Assembly: GCA_003246475.1 (NCBI GenBank)
Contig: QKAL01000078.1
Coordinates: 1 to 43,858 of the forward strand
Source: Lentisphaerota bacterium
GTDB taxonomy: Bacteria; Verrucomicrobiota; Lentisphaeria; Victivallales; SZUA-371
DNA: 43,858 bases
Direction of reading: 5' to 3'
Shown here: in pieces, positions 9,177 to 18,553 of the stretch
Numbering within the stretch: the first letter of the stretch is position 1
How the letters are laid out: each line of letters starts with the position of its first letter
Translations under genes and position numbers: made by a program
The notes under the pieces: model-generated
Seen by the model: the letters and a program-made list of their open reading frames with translations, nothing else
The model's database searches: none
Told to the model about the DNA's origin: nothing

Positions 9177-11619
9177 TTTTTTCCCGGTTGCGCCAGGCTG
9201 TAGAATTAAGCAATTCGTGGATTTTGGCGGCGCGATTGAGCGCAATCCTTGCCTGGGCTGAAGTTGGCAGTGTGGGGCTATATGCCAGTTGGTTGTAGAT
9301 GAAGAAAACCGCCAGAACATCATTGCCAAGTTGCGGATGGCGGCTGATGATAATGGCGGCATAATCCAGCAGGTCGATATTTTTTTCCCGCGGCAGGCAA
9401 TGAAGTTCCAGATTTTTTCTTACGGTCAGGTAGCTGAAATGTATACTGCGTGACGGGGCCGTATCGCAGTCGGCACCGGCGGCCTCGAGCCAGTTGCGGC
9501 AACGATATTTGTCGTGGAGTCGTATGCCGAACAGCAGAAGTCGCGGCAGGGACAGTAGAAAGAAGATGATCCCGATAAACCACAATGTCGTTCCAAGCCA
9601 ATGAGCCCACAGCCAGCGTTTCATGGCAAACATCCGGGCTTTCATCGTGGCAAAAAAACGCTCGATGTTCTTACGCAGATCCTGGAAATATTTTTTGAAA
9701 GAAAAGACCTTTTCATTCTGCTTTTTGAACATTTCCACCAGGCGGTCCATCATGGCCCCGGCTTTTTCCGGCAGCATGACCGCATCGTATAACAGTTGAT
9801 CGGCGACGGACATCTCGTCGTTGCCGTCGCTCTCTTTTTTGCCGGAGATCCAGCCGGGGGTAGCCAGATCCTGAGTACGCATGGCCAGTTCAGGCGGGTT
9901 AACCCTCCACTCGTTACCGAAGGGATCGTACCAGCGGCCCAGTGCCATGGGCGTGGTATTGGAGATGATGTTGCCGGGTGGGGTTGCGTCGAAAGTTAGC
10001 CAACCATATTTTTCAATATAGATCTGGGTCCAGGCATGGGCATGGTATTCATGGACTTCAAAGGTTTTGGTCAGCGCATTGTAATTGCCCGGCGAGAAGC
10101 CGGTGGCGACGCGGGATGGAATTTTACACACGCGCGACATCACCGCCAGCGCCGAGGCAAAATATTCGCAATGTCCTTCGCGCAGTTCGAAAAGAAAGAA
10201 GTCGACGGCTTCCCGACCGACCGGGGTTCTGCGGGAGATCATCTGGTACTTGTAGTTCTTGCGAAGGAAATCGCGCAATGCGATGGCTTTTTCATATGGG
10301 TCGGTTATTCCCCGGGTGATGGTCGCGGTCAGGCTTTTGATTCGTGGTGATATTTCATCTTCCGGCAGCTGGAGATAGTTTTTCGGCGGTATATATTCCG
10401 GCCAGGTGCTGTTGCGCCGCTTTATTACTTCCGTACTTTCGACTTCCGAATAGGCCACATAGGAAAACGGTAATTGCGGCAATACGGCCTTTTCCTTGAA
10501 CCAGTAATGATAGAAGTTGTTGTCCAGTGCCAGATCCTGTGTCGTGTCCGGCGTGATATAGTCAAGCCGATAGGCGCTGAACAGAACCGATGAAACCCAT
10601 TTTTCGATAGTGAAATGCTGTGGGATGGAACGCGAATAATATTCGGAACGGCGCTGTTTTTGCTGGTTCTTCATGGCTTTTGACGCGGTCCACCAGTCCC
10701 CATTGTATTGGTCGTAGAGTTGAGCCACCCAATACAACTTGACCGCGCATTTTACCCTGAACAACAACTCTTTCCCGGGGAGGCCGCTGCCGTTGCCGGA
10801 ACTCTTCATGCCTTCATTTTTGTCGGATTGTACTTTCTGCCCCTGGTTGCCCATGCTGGTCGGTTTTCCATTCTGGATGATACTGCCGGAGTTCCCCCGC
10901 TTGACCTTTTCATTCTTGAACCACACCGTTATCTGAGGAGGCAGGAATGAGTCGTTCTGATTACGGAACGAGGTGACGAAAAAACCGCCGGAGGTGTGGG
11001 TATCCTCTTTGGGGAAGAGTGAATAAAAGTAAATCCACAACCCGATCACCAACAGCATGTGAAGCATGATTTTTCCCCAGCTGAACCGGAATACCGGCAC
11101 CGAAAGGTCGGGGTCTCTCGATAGTCCGTTGGTACGGGTGCCATAAATCATGAGCATGCCCAGTATGAACGCGATCGGAATAATGAAAAGATAAATCGCC
11201 CGCGGCAGCAGTGAGCCGTATAGGAGCAGCAACACGGCGATCAGCAGCATATAACCGAAGTCCCTTCGCCGCGGAGAGAACGAAAAACACAACGCGAGCA
11301 GACAGATGCTTTCGATCAGCAGTTTATCGACCTGTTCCCTGGCCATGAAACGGAACACTCCCCAGCCGACTGCTGCCAGGGCAAAAAGGCTCATCGTAAA
11401 AAAACGCTGGTTGCGGGAAAAGTATTTATAGGGGATGTAGTTTGCCAACGAGCATGGCAGCAGCAGTCCAAGAATTGTGACGGTATAAATCGGATGTCCG
11501 TGCAGCCACAACGCGGAGATGATCCCCAGTGCCATCAGCATGAAATAAAACCAGTGATATGGGACTTTAGGGGGGTGTCCCGGATTGAATTTATCGTCTT
11601 TTCTTACGGTTTTATTCAT
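9160..11619 (-). CDS. TgpA-like membrane transglutaminase (DUF3488 + transglutaminase core)
   Basis: N-terminal multi-TM region; triad-type motifs EGHCEYFASALAVM, EYHAHAWTQIYI, WLTFDATPPG; C-terminal TM and DUF4129-like tail. Confidence 0.9.
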   Translation of the reverse strand: MNKTVRKDDKFNPGHPPKVPYHWFYFMLMALGIISALWLHGHPIYTVTILGLLLPCSLANYIPYKYFSRNQRFFTMSLFALAAVGWGVFRFMAREQVDKLLIESICLLALCFSFSPRRRDFGYMLLIAVLLLLYGSLLPRAIYLFIIPIAFILGMLMIYGTRTNGLSRDPDLSVPVFRFSWGKIMLHMLLVIGLWIYFYSLFPKEDTHTSGGFFVTSFRNQNDSFLPPQITVWFKNEKVKRGNSGSIIQNGKPTSMGNQGQKVQSDKNEGMKSSGNGSGLPGKELLFRVKCAVKLYWVAQLYDQYNGDWWTASKAMKNQQKQRRSEYYSRSIPQHFTIEKWVSSVLFSAYRLDYITPDTTQDLALDNNFYHYWFKEKAVLPQLPFSYVAYSEVESTEVIKRRNSTWPEYIPPKNYLQLPEDEISPRIKSLTATITRGITDPYEKAIALRDFLRKNYKYQMISRRTPVGREAVDFFLFELREGHCEYFASALAVMSRVCKIPSRVATGFSPGNYNALTKTFEVHEYHAHAWTQIYIEKYGWLTFDATPPGNIISNTTPMALGRWYDPFGNEWRVNPPELAMRTQDLATPGWISGKKESDGNDEMSVADQLLYDAVMLPEKAGAMMDRLVEMFKKQNEKVFSFKKYFQDLRKNIERFFATMKARMFAMKRWLWAHWLGTTLWFIGIIFFLLSLPRLLLFGIRLHDKYRCRNWLEAAGADCDTAPSRSIHFSYLTVRKNLELHCLPREKNIDLLDYAAIIISRHPQLGNDVLAVFFIYNQLAYSPTLPTSAQARIALNRAAKIHELLNSTAWRNREKTNTTF

Positions 11620-12850
11620 GGCTGAGCATCCTGATAATATCGCTGTCCTGACGGAGGATGACCGGCTGTATCCCGCTCTTTCCTGCGGAATTCCAACCCG
11701 TTGCCTTTATCTTAACCTGTTTCCAGGTATCGCGTCGAGGGAAGTACTGGCGGGGCGCCATGATCCAGCGGACATCAATCCCGCGCTGCTGGAGAAAAAA
11801 CATCTTGGTGGCCAGATTGGCCGGTTCGGACATGGACAGACAGTAGAAAATTGAGTTGCAGTTGAAACGGTCGATCTCTGAATCGACCAGCTCCTGTAAC
11901 GGAATCTGGCATGGTTCAATGATTGCCATCAGATCAATGATATTCTTCTTGATCCCGATGGCCTCGCCGGAAAACCGGATGACCTGTCTGCTGTGCGCGG
12001 TTACAAAAGTGAGACGGCAGTGCATGTCGGCAAGGCAGTTGACGATCGCGGCTGCAGCCTTGACCAGATATTCAAAGTTGTTGTCAAAAAAATCGTAGCC
12101 GACAAAAGCCTTGTTCGTGTCGAGGACGATGTAGATATGGGAGATGGTATTGGCTTCAAATTCCTTGACCATGAGTTTACGATGTTTGGCACTGGCTTTC
12201 CAGTGGATGAAACGCATCTCGTCGTGAGGGGAATATTCCCGGACACCGAAGAATTCCTGCCCCGCACCTGATACCCCCAGAGGTCGCCCCGTCACCGACT
12301 GGATTGAACGGCGCCTGCCGAAGTCCGGCAACTGGCTTAAGCGGAGATTTTCCGGGTAGATCATTACCTCGCCGGGAAGGTTGAACCGTCGCAGATAACA
12401 GAAAAATCCCGCCGGATCTCCCCCGATCAGATCCACCGTTTCTAGACGGTAAAATCCCCGCTTGATTGCAGGCATGATCCTCCTGATCTGTCGTGTCTCG
12501 TAAGGGCGTAACGACTCCACCGCTTCATGGAAAAAGGGATATTTTTCCGTAAAATCGATGCGCTCCCGGATCAACAGCGCCTGACGCCATTGCCAGCTCC
12601 GGTTGGTAATGGTAAACGGCAGTTGCAGCTGACTGCCACAGGCTCCGTCACGGTTGGGGGCGCGTTTCAAATCGATCCGGTGAATCGAAAAAAAGGCCAG
12701 AATAATACTGCTGACGACGATTGCCAGCATGCAGGAGGCAATCAGCGAGGTCGTCAGATTGGCATTGACGATTGCCGCCCCGGTGCAGCCGGCGGCCGTC
12801 AGCATCAGAATGATTCCGCGCATGGTCGGCCTGACCGGAAAAACCATCAT
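11612..12850 (-). CDS. DUF58 domain protein
   Basis: FFGVREYSPHDEMRFIHWKASAKHRKLMVKEFE, the DUF58 signature; overlaps neighbours on both sides (operon). Confidence 0.92.
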   Translation of the reverse strand: MMVFPVRPTMRGIILMLTAAGCTGAAIVNANLTTSLIASCMLAIVVSSIILAFFSIHRIDLKRAPNRDGACGSQLQLPFTITNRSWQWRQALLIRERIDFTEKYPFFHEAVESLRPYETRQIRRIMPAIKRGFYRLETVDLIGGDPAGFFCYLRRFNLPGEVMIYPENLRLSQLPDFGRRRSIQSVTGRPLGVSGAGQEFFGVREYSPHDEMRFIHWKASAKHRKLMVKEFEANTISHIYIVLDTNKAFVGYDFFDNNFEYLVKAAAAIVNCLADMHCRLTFVTAHSRQVIRFSGEAIGIKKNIIDLMAIIEPCQIPLQELVDSEIDRFNCNSIFYCLSMSEPANLATKMFFLQQRGIDVRWIMAPRQYFPRRDTWKQVKIKATGWNSAGKSGIQPVILRQDSDIIRMLSHE

Positions 12851-14139
12851 AAACCCTGTTCCTCGTTATCTACCGGTATACCTTCGATGATCTCTTTTAA
12901 CACATCATTGGTGCCGCTCCATTCTCCGTGGTAACGCAGCTTGAGCGAAATACGGTGCCCTAGCACCGGAACCGCCATCTCTCTGACGTCGTGGGGGATA
13001 ACGTATTCACGGCGGTTATAGGCTGCCAGCGATTGGCAGACGTGCATCAGCGCCAGCGAGGCCCGTGGACTGCAACCGTTGGTAAGTGCCGGATGATTCC
13101 GGGTGGCGTCGGCTATTTTGACGATATATTCCATGATCGACTGCGAGATGTGGACCCGGCGAACCAGTGCCTGGCACTGGACGATGTCGATCGACTTGAC
13201 CACATAGGAAATATCCTTCAACGGATGCCCCTGAACCTGAGACGACAATATTTCCAGTTCGGTTTGTGCCGAAGGAAACCCGATCGACAGCCGCATCAGA
13301 AACCGGTCCAGCTGAGGTTCCGGCAGTGGATAGGTGCCGTGGTAATCGTCAGGATTCTGGGTGGCAATGACAAAAAACGGCTTGGGCAATACGCGCGGTA
13401 CCCCGTCGATGGTTACCACCGATTCCGACATCGCTTCCAGCAGGCTTGACTGCGTCCGGGGCGTGGTCCGGTTGATTTCGTCGGCCAGAATGATGTTACC
13501 GAAAATCGGCCCGGGAAGAAAATTAAATCCTTTGGATATTTCGTCGTAAATATTCATGCCGAGGATATCCGACGGCAGCAGATCCGGCGTGAACTGGATG
13601 CGTTTATAGATTCCCTGAATGGATTTGGATAATGCCTGCGCCAGAATACTTTTACCGACGCCCGGAGTGTCTTCCAGCAGCACGTGGCCGTCCGCGAGCA
13701 TGGCGATGAGTACGTTCCGGGTGATTTCCGGTTTGCCTTTGAACACCTTGCCGATGTTTTCCTCCAGCTTGGCGATGACTTCATGCATGAAATCAAAGGA
13801 ATAAAAACTTGGATTGGCTTCGTCAAGATTACGGTCGGCAAAGTTGTCCGGGTCGTTGTAGACAAAAACACTGCTGGATATCTGGATACGGTCAAGATGT
13901 TTCAACTCGCATGGTGCTTCGATCGGTTTCGAGTTGACGAAGGTACCATTGGAACTGTTCAGGTCTTCGATGCGGGTTTTGCCGCAGTCAATGGTTACCT
14001 TGGCGTGTTTTCTGGAGACGTCGCGACTGTTCAAGACAATATCGCAGTCGTAGTCTCTGCCAATCATAATAACATCTTTTGTCAGTTCTATTTCGGTGCT
14101 TTTGCGCCCGAAACTCTCCTGTAGAGTAAATGTCGGCAT
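12847..14139 (-). CDS. FHA domain - MoxR AAA+ ATPase fusion
   Basis: FHA: IMIGRDYDCDIVLNSRDVSRKHAKV..IEDLNSSNGTFVN; MoxR: LLEDTPGVGKSILAQAL, NIILADEINRTTPRTQSSLLEAM, FFVIATQNPDDYHGTYPLPEPQLDRFLM. Confidence 0.94.
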   Translation of the reverse strand: MPTFTLQESFGRKSTEIELTKDVIMIGRDYDCDIVLNSRDVSRKHAKVTIDCGKTRIEDLNSSNGTFVNSKPIEAPCELKHLDRIQISSSVFVYNDPDNFADRNLDEANPSFYSFDFMHEVIAKLEENIGKVFKGKPEITRNVLIAMLADGHVLLEDTPGVGKSILAQALSKSIQGIYKRIQFTPDLLPSDILGMNIYDEISKGFNFLPGPIFGNIILADEINRTTPRTQSSLLEAMSESVVTIDGVPRVLPKPFFVIATQNPDDYHGTYPLPEPQLDRFLMRLSIGFPSAQTELEILSSQVQGHPLKDISYVVKSIDIVQCQALVRRVHISQSIMEYIVKIADATRNHPALTNGCSPRASLALMHVCQSLAAYNRREYVIPHDVREMAVPVLGHRISLKLRYHGEWSGTNDVLKEIIEGIPVDNEEQGL

Positions 14140-14415
14140 ATCTGCGTTTCCTGTTGTTGGTCGCCATTCAGGTTGTAGTGATTATCCGATTAAGTCATTT
14201 TAGTATGAAAAATAATTATTTCAACTGGTAAAAACGATGTTTTTCGGCTGAAAACCGCCAATAAGGGTATGAACGTGTTGGTTTTGCGGGAAAAGGATAC
14301 ATTTTTTCGTAATTTTTACGTGCTTTCGTCTTGCCAAAACGCACATCCCTTATATGTTAAGTTCTTTACGCGACGGAACTGTCGTCGCTTGGGAAAATCA
14401 CTTTGATCGTAACCA

Positions 14416-14436
14416 TTATTTCAAATTATGAAATAA
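14416..14436. promoter_or_regulatory. Palindrome TTATTTCA-aatta-TGAAATAA upstream of the PpiD-like gene
   Basis: Perfect 8-bp inverted repeat with 5-nt spacer, 21 bp upstream of ATG 14458. Confidence 0.35.
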
Positions 14437-14457
14437 CGACAGAAAGGCTTTGATATT

Positions 14458-16101
14458 ATGGTCATCAGAAGAATGAACAACATGTTTACCCGGCACGGAC
14501 GCTGGATGTTTGCGATAATCACTCTCTTTATCATTGTTTCGTTTGTAGGTTTCCTGACACCGGGATTCAACAGTATGTTTTCATTCGGCGGTGGCTCCGG
14601 TTCTGCCGGGACGGCGTTCGGGAAAAAGATTTCAGCCGAACAGGTCCGTGAGCAGGCGATCCGCGATTCAGTGGCCCTTGCTTTGGCGTATGGCGTTGAT
14701 CCGAGCAACTCGCAAGTTTTCGAAATGGCGGAAAAAAATGCTTTCTACAGCATTTGCGCTTTATACGCTGCCGCCCAGTGCGGAGTATGGGTCAGCGATC
14801 AGGAAATAGCCGCTTACCTTGAAAAGCTGCCCCGTTTTCAGGGCGCCGATCAGCAGTTCGATATTAACAAATACAATGACTTTGTTAAAAATTCTCTCAA
14901 ACCCCACGGCATTACCGAATCAACGCTTGAGCAGGGAATCCGCGAAAGTCTGATGAAGCAGCAACTGTCGGAACAGATTACCGGTGACGTGATTGCCACT
15001 CCAGATGAAATCCGGGCTTTCTTCAATGTCATCCGGGAAAAGTTTGAGATCAGCGTGGCGGAATTCAAGGCTTCTACTTATGCCGCTAAAGAGAAAGTAA
15101 CCGACGAAGACGTTAAAAACTATTTCGAGGCCAACCGGAAAAAATACATTATGCCGGAACGCTATAATATCCGGACGGTGGAATTTGACTACTCCGGGTT
15201 TGCCGCTAAAGCCGGTGCGGGCGTTACCGAACAGGATATCCAGAAATATTACGAATCGCATAAGAATGAATTTACTAAAATGGAGAAGGGCAAGCCTGTT
15301 ACTACTCCGTTGAGCAAGGTGAAAAACGAGATCAAGACCAACATCATCAATGAGCGCGCCGCCGCCATGGCGATGGAAATGGCCCAGCAGTTTGCCGTCG
15401 ATGCGTATAATGAAACTCAGGGCAAGGATGATGCCCTGGTTCGTTTCCAAGGCATGATCAAGGCCAATGGATTCAAGGAGAACGTCTACGGTTGGATTGA
15501 CAAGAAAACTGTGGCCCTTGGTAAACGTCCGGTGGAACCTGAACTGATGTCCGAGATCGACGCCATCTATATCAAGTCGCCCGTATCCAATCCGGTAGCC
15601 GGGCGCGATTGTGCTTACGTTGTGTTCCTTGAGGCCCGTGAGGATGCCAAACCAGCTACGTTTGAAGAGGTGAAGAGCCAGGTGACTCAGGACCTTCAGC
15701 TGGTCAAAGGAGCTCAGAAAGCCAGAGACCAGGCGCGTCATGCCGCAGGCGAGATCGTTCGCCTGAAAAACAATATTAAGGTGTTCCGCAAAATGGCTCC
15801 CCAGGCGGTTGATCTGGATGCTTTCGATGCCATGAATCCGCCCTATTCCCTGATTGGCGGTATTCTGGCGACTTTGGCGGAAAATACCCCGGCCGGAGCG
15901 ATTTCAGAAGTCAAGGACACGCCCGAAGGCGCGGTCTTTGTCTATGTCCGCAGCCGTGCCCTCCCCAATGATAAGGATTATGAACAGGTGAAATCATTCA
16001 TCAATTCATTCTATATTAAAATGAAACAGGATTCTGCCAGTAATAACTTCAACCTGTGGCTGCAATCGAAATGTAAGATATATGAATTGCGGAGAGATTG
16101 A
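14458..16101 (+). CDS. PpiD/SurA-N-like membrane-anchored periplasmic chaperone
   Basis: N-terminal TM anchor RRMNNMFTRHGRWMFAIITLFIIVSFVGFLTPGF followed by SurA_N-type region; overall PpiD-like layout; no clear parvulin motif seen. Confidence 0.65.
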   Translation: MVIRRMNNMFTRHGRWMFAIITLFIIVSFVGFLTPGFNSMFSFGGGSGSAGTAFGKKISAEQVREQAIRDSVALALAYGVDPSNSQVFEMAEKNAFYSICALYAAAQCGVWVSDQEIAAYLEKLPRFQGADQQFDINKYNDFVKNSLKPHGITESTLEQGIRESLMKQQLSEQITGDVIATPDEIRAFFNVIREKFEISVAEFKASTYAAKEKVTDEDVKNYFEANRKKYIMPERYNIRTVEFDYSGFAAKAGAGVTEQDIQKYYESHKNEFTKMEKGKPVTTPLSKVKNEIKTNIINERAAAMAMEMAQQFAVDAYNETQGKDDALVRFQGMIKANGFKENVYGWIDKKTVALGKRPVEPELMSEIDAIYIKSPVSNPVAGRDCAYVVFLEAREDAKPATFEEVKSQVTQDLQLVKGAQKARDQARHAAGEIVRLKNNIKVFRKMAPQAVDLDAFDAMNPPYSLIGGILATLAENTPAGAISEVKDTPEGAVFVYVRSRALPNDKDYEQVKSFINSFYIKMKQDSASNNFNLWLQSKCKIYELRRD

Positions 16102-16103
16102 TA

Positions 16104-16922
16104 GTGTCTAGTGAGAAAATTGAAGTACCGGAGATAGGTCACGCGCTTGGGAAGCATATGACCGTTGAGTATTATGAGTGTGATGCGAAGATTCTTGCCG
16201 ATGCGCGTGCGGTTGAAGATGCCTTTATCAAAGCGGCCAATGAGAGTGGCGCTACTGTTATCGGTTCCGGTTTTCATCATTTTGAGCCTCAGGGCGTCAG
16301 TGGTTTCGTTGTCATCGCCGAATCTCATTTTTCCGTTCATGCCTGGCCGGAGTTCGATTATGCCGCAGTAGACATCTTTACCTGCGGCGAGTCGATAGAC
16401 TTCCATAAGGCGGTCAGTGCACTGAAAAAATATCTGAAAGCCCAGGAAGTGGTTATCTCCGCCGTGATGAACCGCGGAATTACCAATAATGACGGCATGG
16501 TCAAACAGATTCCGCTTTTTGACGATAAATCACACCTCTATTCGCTTTCCTGGAAATCAGGCTATGAGCGGACCAATGCCCATGGGCTTTCCTGTAATAT
16601 CGATATCTATGGCGGCGAACGTCCGTTGTTGAAAGATCCTGCGGCCGTGGAGCGTTTTGCCGCTGAACTTTTCGGGGCCATGGCGCTTCCCGATCGCGGC
16701 GCTAAAACCGTTATTGAATTTACCACCGATGACAACGGTGATTTGAACATGATGCTTATGCGCGGAACGTTCCGTCTTTCCGGCCGCTTTCTGGCTTCGA
16801 CCGGGACTGTTTATCTGGATATTTTCAGTTGCGATTACTATGAACCTCGTGACGCGGCAGAATTTGCAATAGCATTTTTCAGTGGTTCCAACTATCGTAT
16901 GCAGGTTGCTTTGCGCCGCTAA
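16104..16922 (+). CDS. speH: S-adenosylmethionine decarboxylase proenzyme with extra C-terminal AdoMetDC-like domain (GTG start 16104; ORF open from TTG 16098)
   Basis: SGFHHFEPQGVSGFVVIAESHFSVHAWPEFDYAAVDIFTCG; SD ggagag at 16091-16096; second half contains YLDIFSCDYYEPRDAAEFAIAFF. Confidence 0.93.
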   Translation: MSSEKIEVPEIGHALGKHMTVEYYECDAKILADARAVEDAFIKAANESGATVIGSGFHHFEPQGVSGFVVIAESHFSVHAWPEFDYAAVDIFTCGESIDFHKAVSALKKYLKAQEVVISAVMNRGITNNDGMVKQIPLFDDKSHLYSLSWKSGYERTNAHGLSCNIDIYGGERPLLKDPAAVERFAAELFGAMALPDRGAKTVIEFTTDDNGDLNMMLMRGTFRLSGRFLASTGTVYLDIFSCDYYEPRDAAEFAIAFFSGSNYRMQVALRR

Positions 16923-16940
16923 AGAAAGGATGCGTCCTGT

Positions 16941-17795
16941 ATGAACATGATTGTGGACGGATGGTTTTCCGAGATTTCCGATATGTGGCCGGGGCGGGCT
17001 CTTTCCATCAAGATCCGGGAAAAGCTGCTGGACATACAGAGTCCTTTCCAGCACATTGTCCTTTATGAGACCGAGAATTGCGGCAAGATGCTGGTACTTG
17101 ATGACATTATCCAGTTTACCGAAGACGATGAGTTTGCTTATCAGGAGATGCTGGCGCATCTGCCGATGTTTTGCCATCCGAACCCGGAACGGGTATTGGT
17201 AATTGGCGGCGGCGATGGCGGGGTGCTGCGAGAATTGTCCCTCCATGAGTGCGTCAAGCATATTGATATTTGTGAGATCGACCAGGCGGTCGTTGACGTC
17301 TGTCGTAAATATGTTCCGTCGTTATCCTGCGGGTTTGACGATCCGCGGGTGAATGTCCATATTGGCGATGGTATCGAGTTTATCGGGCGGTGTACCGACT
17401 GTTATGATGTGATAATTGTCGATTCTTCCGATCCGGTCGGGCCGGGAATCAAACTTTTTGAGGATCCATTTTACCGCGCGATGCGAAAGGCCATTCATTC
17501 CGATGGCATTATTGCCACTCAGGGGGAATCGTTTTTCATGCATTCCGATGTCGTTTGCGATCTGATGCGGATTGCCCGAAACAATTTCCCGATAACCGCA
17601 TATTCTTATATGATGGTCCCGACTTACCCGGGCGGTACGCTGGGTGTCTGCCTCGGTTCGATGCGTTACAGTCTGTCAGAACCATGTCGGAAGCCGACAG
17701 CGGCGATGCAGGCAAAACTTCGTTATTACACGTCGGATATTCACCGGGCATCAATGGTGCTTCCGGCGTTCGGTGCACGGTTGCTGGAGGCGTAA
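16941..17795 (+). CDS. speE: Spermidine synthase
   Basis: LDDIIQFTEDDEFAYQEMLAHLPMFCHPNPERVLVIGGGDGGVLREL..VIIVDSSDPVGPG. Confidence 0.95.
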   Translation: MNMIVDGWFSEISDMWPGRALSIKIREKLLDIQSPFQHIVLYETENCGKMLVLDDIIQFTEDDEFAYQEMLAHLPMFCHPNPERVLVIGGGDGGVLRELSLHECVKHIDICEIDQAVVDVCRKYVPSLSCGFDDPRVNVHIGDGIEFIGRCTDCYDVIIVDSSDPVGPGIKLFEDPFYRAMRKAIHSDGIIATQGESFFMHSDVVCDLMRIARNNFPITAYSYMMVPTYPGGTLGVCLGSMRYSLSEPCRKPTAAMQAKLRYYTSDIHRASMVLPAFGARLLEA

Positions 17796-17821
17796 TTATC
17801 AACCCAAAGGAGGGTTTGAGT

Positions 17822-18553
17822 ATGTCGTTAGCGTTGAAGGGTGTGATTCTGGCCGGTGGGACCGCGAGTCGGCTTATGCCGTTAACCAAGGTTACCAATA
17901 AACATTTGTTGCCTGTCGGGTGCAAGCCGATGATCTATTACTCGATTGAGAAGATGCAGTCGGCAGGGGTCGAGGAGATCCTTATTGTCACTGGCATCCA
18001 TCATATGGGCGATGTGGTGAATCTATTGGGGTCAGGGAAGGATTTCGGCTGTAAATTCACTTACAAGGTTCAGGATCAGGCCGGAGGGATTGCCCAGGCG
18101 TTGGGACTGGCGGAAAATTTCGCCGGCGACAGCCCGGTGGTCGTTATCCTTGGCGACAACATCTTTGAAGACTCCCTGTGTGAATACCGCGATAAATATC
18201 TCGGTCAGAATGGCGGCGCGCATATTATACTCAAACCGGTTCATGATCCCCAGCGTTTCGGGGTTGCTGAGATTTCCGGCGAAAAAGTTATCGGGATTGA
18301 GGAAAAACCTTCCAATCCTAAAACCAATCTTGCTGTTACCGGGATCTATTTCTATGATTCACGCGTGTTTGAGGTCATCAAGACTTTAAAACCGTCCGGT
18401 CGCGGCGAACTGGAAATCACCGACGTTAACAATGCTTACATTGCAGCCGGGACTATGGGATTCAGTACAATGACCGGCTGGTGGAGCGATGCCGGTACTT
18501 TCTCTTCTCTGTCCCGGGTACAACAACTGGTTGAGGAAGCACCTCCCAAATGA
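17822..18553 (+). CDS. rmlA: Glucose-1-phosphate thymidylyltransferase-like nucleotidyltransferase
   Basis: KGVILAGGTASRLMPLTKVTNKHLLPVGCKPMIYYSIE; aaaggagg SD immediately upstream of ATG 17822 (the longer ORF from 17555 overlaps speE). Confidence 0.88.
   Translation: MSLALKGVILAGGTASRLMPLTKVTNKHLLPVGCKPMIYYSIEKMQSAGVEEILIVTGIHHMGDVVNLLGSGKDFGCKFTYKVQDQAGGIAQALGLAENFAGDSPVVVILGDNIFEDSLCEYRDKYLGQNGGAHIILKPVHDPQRFGVAEISGEKVIGIEEKPSNPKTNLAVTGIYFYDSRVFEVIKTLKPSGRGELEITDVNNAYIAAGTMGFSTMTGWWSDAGTFSSLSRVQQLVEEAPPK

Noticed and set aside
14920-15741. 273-aa minus-strand ORF opposite the PpiD-like gene
   Set aside because: Antisense open frame without a coherent domain; sense gene supported by TM anchor and homology pattern.
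17555-17821. N-terminal extension of the rmlA ORF
   Set aside because: Overlaps the end of speE; ATG 17822 has a strong SD (aaaggagg) and begins the nucleotidyltransferase fold directly.
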